Of a DNA stretch of 64,000 bases, positions 63,515-64,000 are shown piece after piece. The notes under the pieces are model-generated. The model worked only from the letters and a program-made list of their open reading frames with translations, made no database searches and had not been told where the DNA came from. The position numbers and the translations under genes are program-made. The stretch comes from Aliidiomarina sp. (GTDB lineage: Bacteria > Pseudomonadota > Gammaproteobacteria > Enterobacterales > Alteromonadaceae), in NCBI RefSeq assembly GCF_022565475.1, contig NZ_JAIUMR010000002.1, positions 1-64,000 of the forward strand, in the 5' to 3' direction. Every line of letters starts with the position of its first letter. Position 1 is the stretch's first letter.

Positions 63515-64000
63515 ATGCCACTGCGCTTGCAGCTGCGGTACGCAGACAAACCAGCCGAAAGTCATGTTCTCTTCGAAGGTAAGGAATACTTGCTCGGTCG
63601 CGCGGATGATTGTGATATCGTGTTGGATCACCCTTCGGTATCTCGTTACCACGCTCGTCTTAGTGCAAGAAATGGTGTTTGGCAGCTGCAAGATCACAAA
63701 AGCCAAAATGGTTGTTATCAAGCGGGAGAGCGCGTAGAAACAGTCGCCCTCGCTCCTTACGCTGATGTGGTTTTGGGGCCGGTACAATGTCGGATGGAAC
63801 GAGTGGAACATCGACAAATTACAGCAGAAAGTAGTTTCCATCAGTGGCGACAGCGATATCTGACCGCAGCGACAGGTCAGTTTTTGCAAGAAACTTCGTT
63901 AACTAATTTACTTCGTTCTGCAAGTGATACCTTGTCGACAATCTTGTCCAGTGATCGTGCCGCGGTGATATTTTTGGACGATCAAGGTGAGATATCAAAT
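63515..64000 (+). CDS. FHA-GAF domain regulatory protein (partial, runs off the window)
   Basis: The first 162 residues are visible. An FHA domain (about 10-90) carries phosphothreonine-binding GRADDCDIVLDHPSVSRYHARL and QDHKSQNGCY. It is followed by a helical segment and the start of a GAF domain (TNLLRSASDTLSTILSSDRAAVIFLDDQGE). The C-terminus is cut; FHA-GAF proteins often end in a sigma-54 activator, GGDEF or cyclase domain, so it cannot be told. The ATG is 4 bases after the upstream gene. Confidence 0.85.
   Translation, partial: MPLRLQLRYADKPAESHVLFEGKEYLLGRADDCDIVLDHPSVSRYHARLSARNGVWQLQDHKSQNGCYQAGERVETVALAPYADVVLGPVQCRMERVEHRQITAESSFHQWRQRYLTAATGQFLQETSLTNLLRSASDTLSTILSSDRAAVIFLDDQGEISN

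Noticed and set aside
1-64000. CRISPR arrays, insertion sequences, prophage or integron features
   Set aside because: No spaced direct repeats, no transposase or integrase-like frames other than XerC, and no tRNA-flanked insertion seen.

Overview
The window looks like a chromosomal segment of a marine or halophilic gammaproteobacterium of the order Alteromonadales, probably family Idiomarinaceae (Idiomarina, Pseudidiomarina or Aliidiomarina). That assignment is an inference. It rests on E. coli-like gene blocks (hemC-D-X-Y, lptM-lysA-dapF-xerC-yigB-uvrD, aroK-aroB-dam, metJ/metL), a large Oar-type TonB receptor, a tricorn-like peptidase and little sign of sugar metabolism. I see no insertion sequence, prophage, CRISPR array or tRNA gene. 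The DNA is almost all coding, and the order is that of a core chromosome.

Layout: the 3' end of a 5S rRNA gene and its terminator (1-121) are followed by a long structured leader and deaD, with sodC close behind. A long minus-strand block runs cyaY, hemC, a hemD-hemX fusion, hemY, tamA and tamB (13044 down to 3077). Divergent to it are lptM, lysA, dapF, a DUF484 gene, xerC, yigB, and then uvrD with its own LexA-controlled promoter. Next come yigI-rarD (minus) and recQ (plus). An Oar-like TonB receptor (23673-26915) faces a secreted tricorn-like S41 peptidase, which is followed on the same strand by DUF502, MAPEG and methyltransferase genes.

At 32288-44159 sits a likely carbon-source sensing and uptake region. 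It holds a transporter-fused hybrid histidine kinase of the CrbS type, a ChaN-like protein, a CrbR-like LuxR-family regulator, a TonB receptor and, divergent from that receptor, an operon of GntP-type permease, acyl-CoA synthetase and exported MetX-like alpha/beta hydrolase. A perfect 14-bp palindrome lies between the divergent promoters. A convergent gap at 44160-44495 is rich in AGGA motifs and may encode a CsrA-sequestering small RNA.

The right third holds yhiN, yfcC, a DUF1439 lipoprotein, rsmJ-elaA-dam-aroB-aroK (minus), a reduced PilM/PilN/PilO-P-like cluster without the PilQ secretin, mrcA (PBP1A), metL and metJ divergent around MetJ operator repeats, a small lipoprotein, a short malic enzyme, a methyltransferase, and the start of an operon with an exported protein and an FHA-GAF protein cut by the window edge. 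Many start codons were moved downstream of the longest open frame where a Shine-Dalgarno site, a family N-terminus or a terminator decided it. Each such case is stated in the entry.
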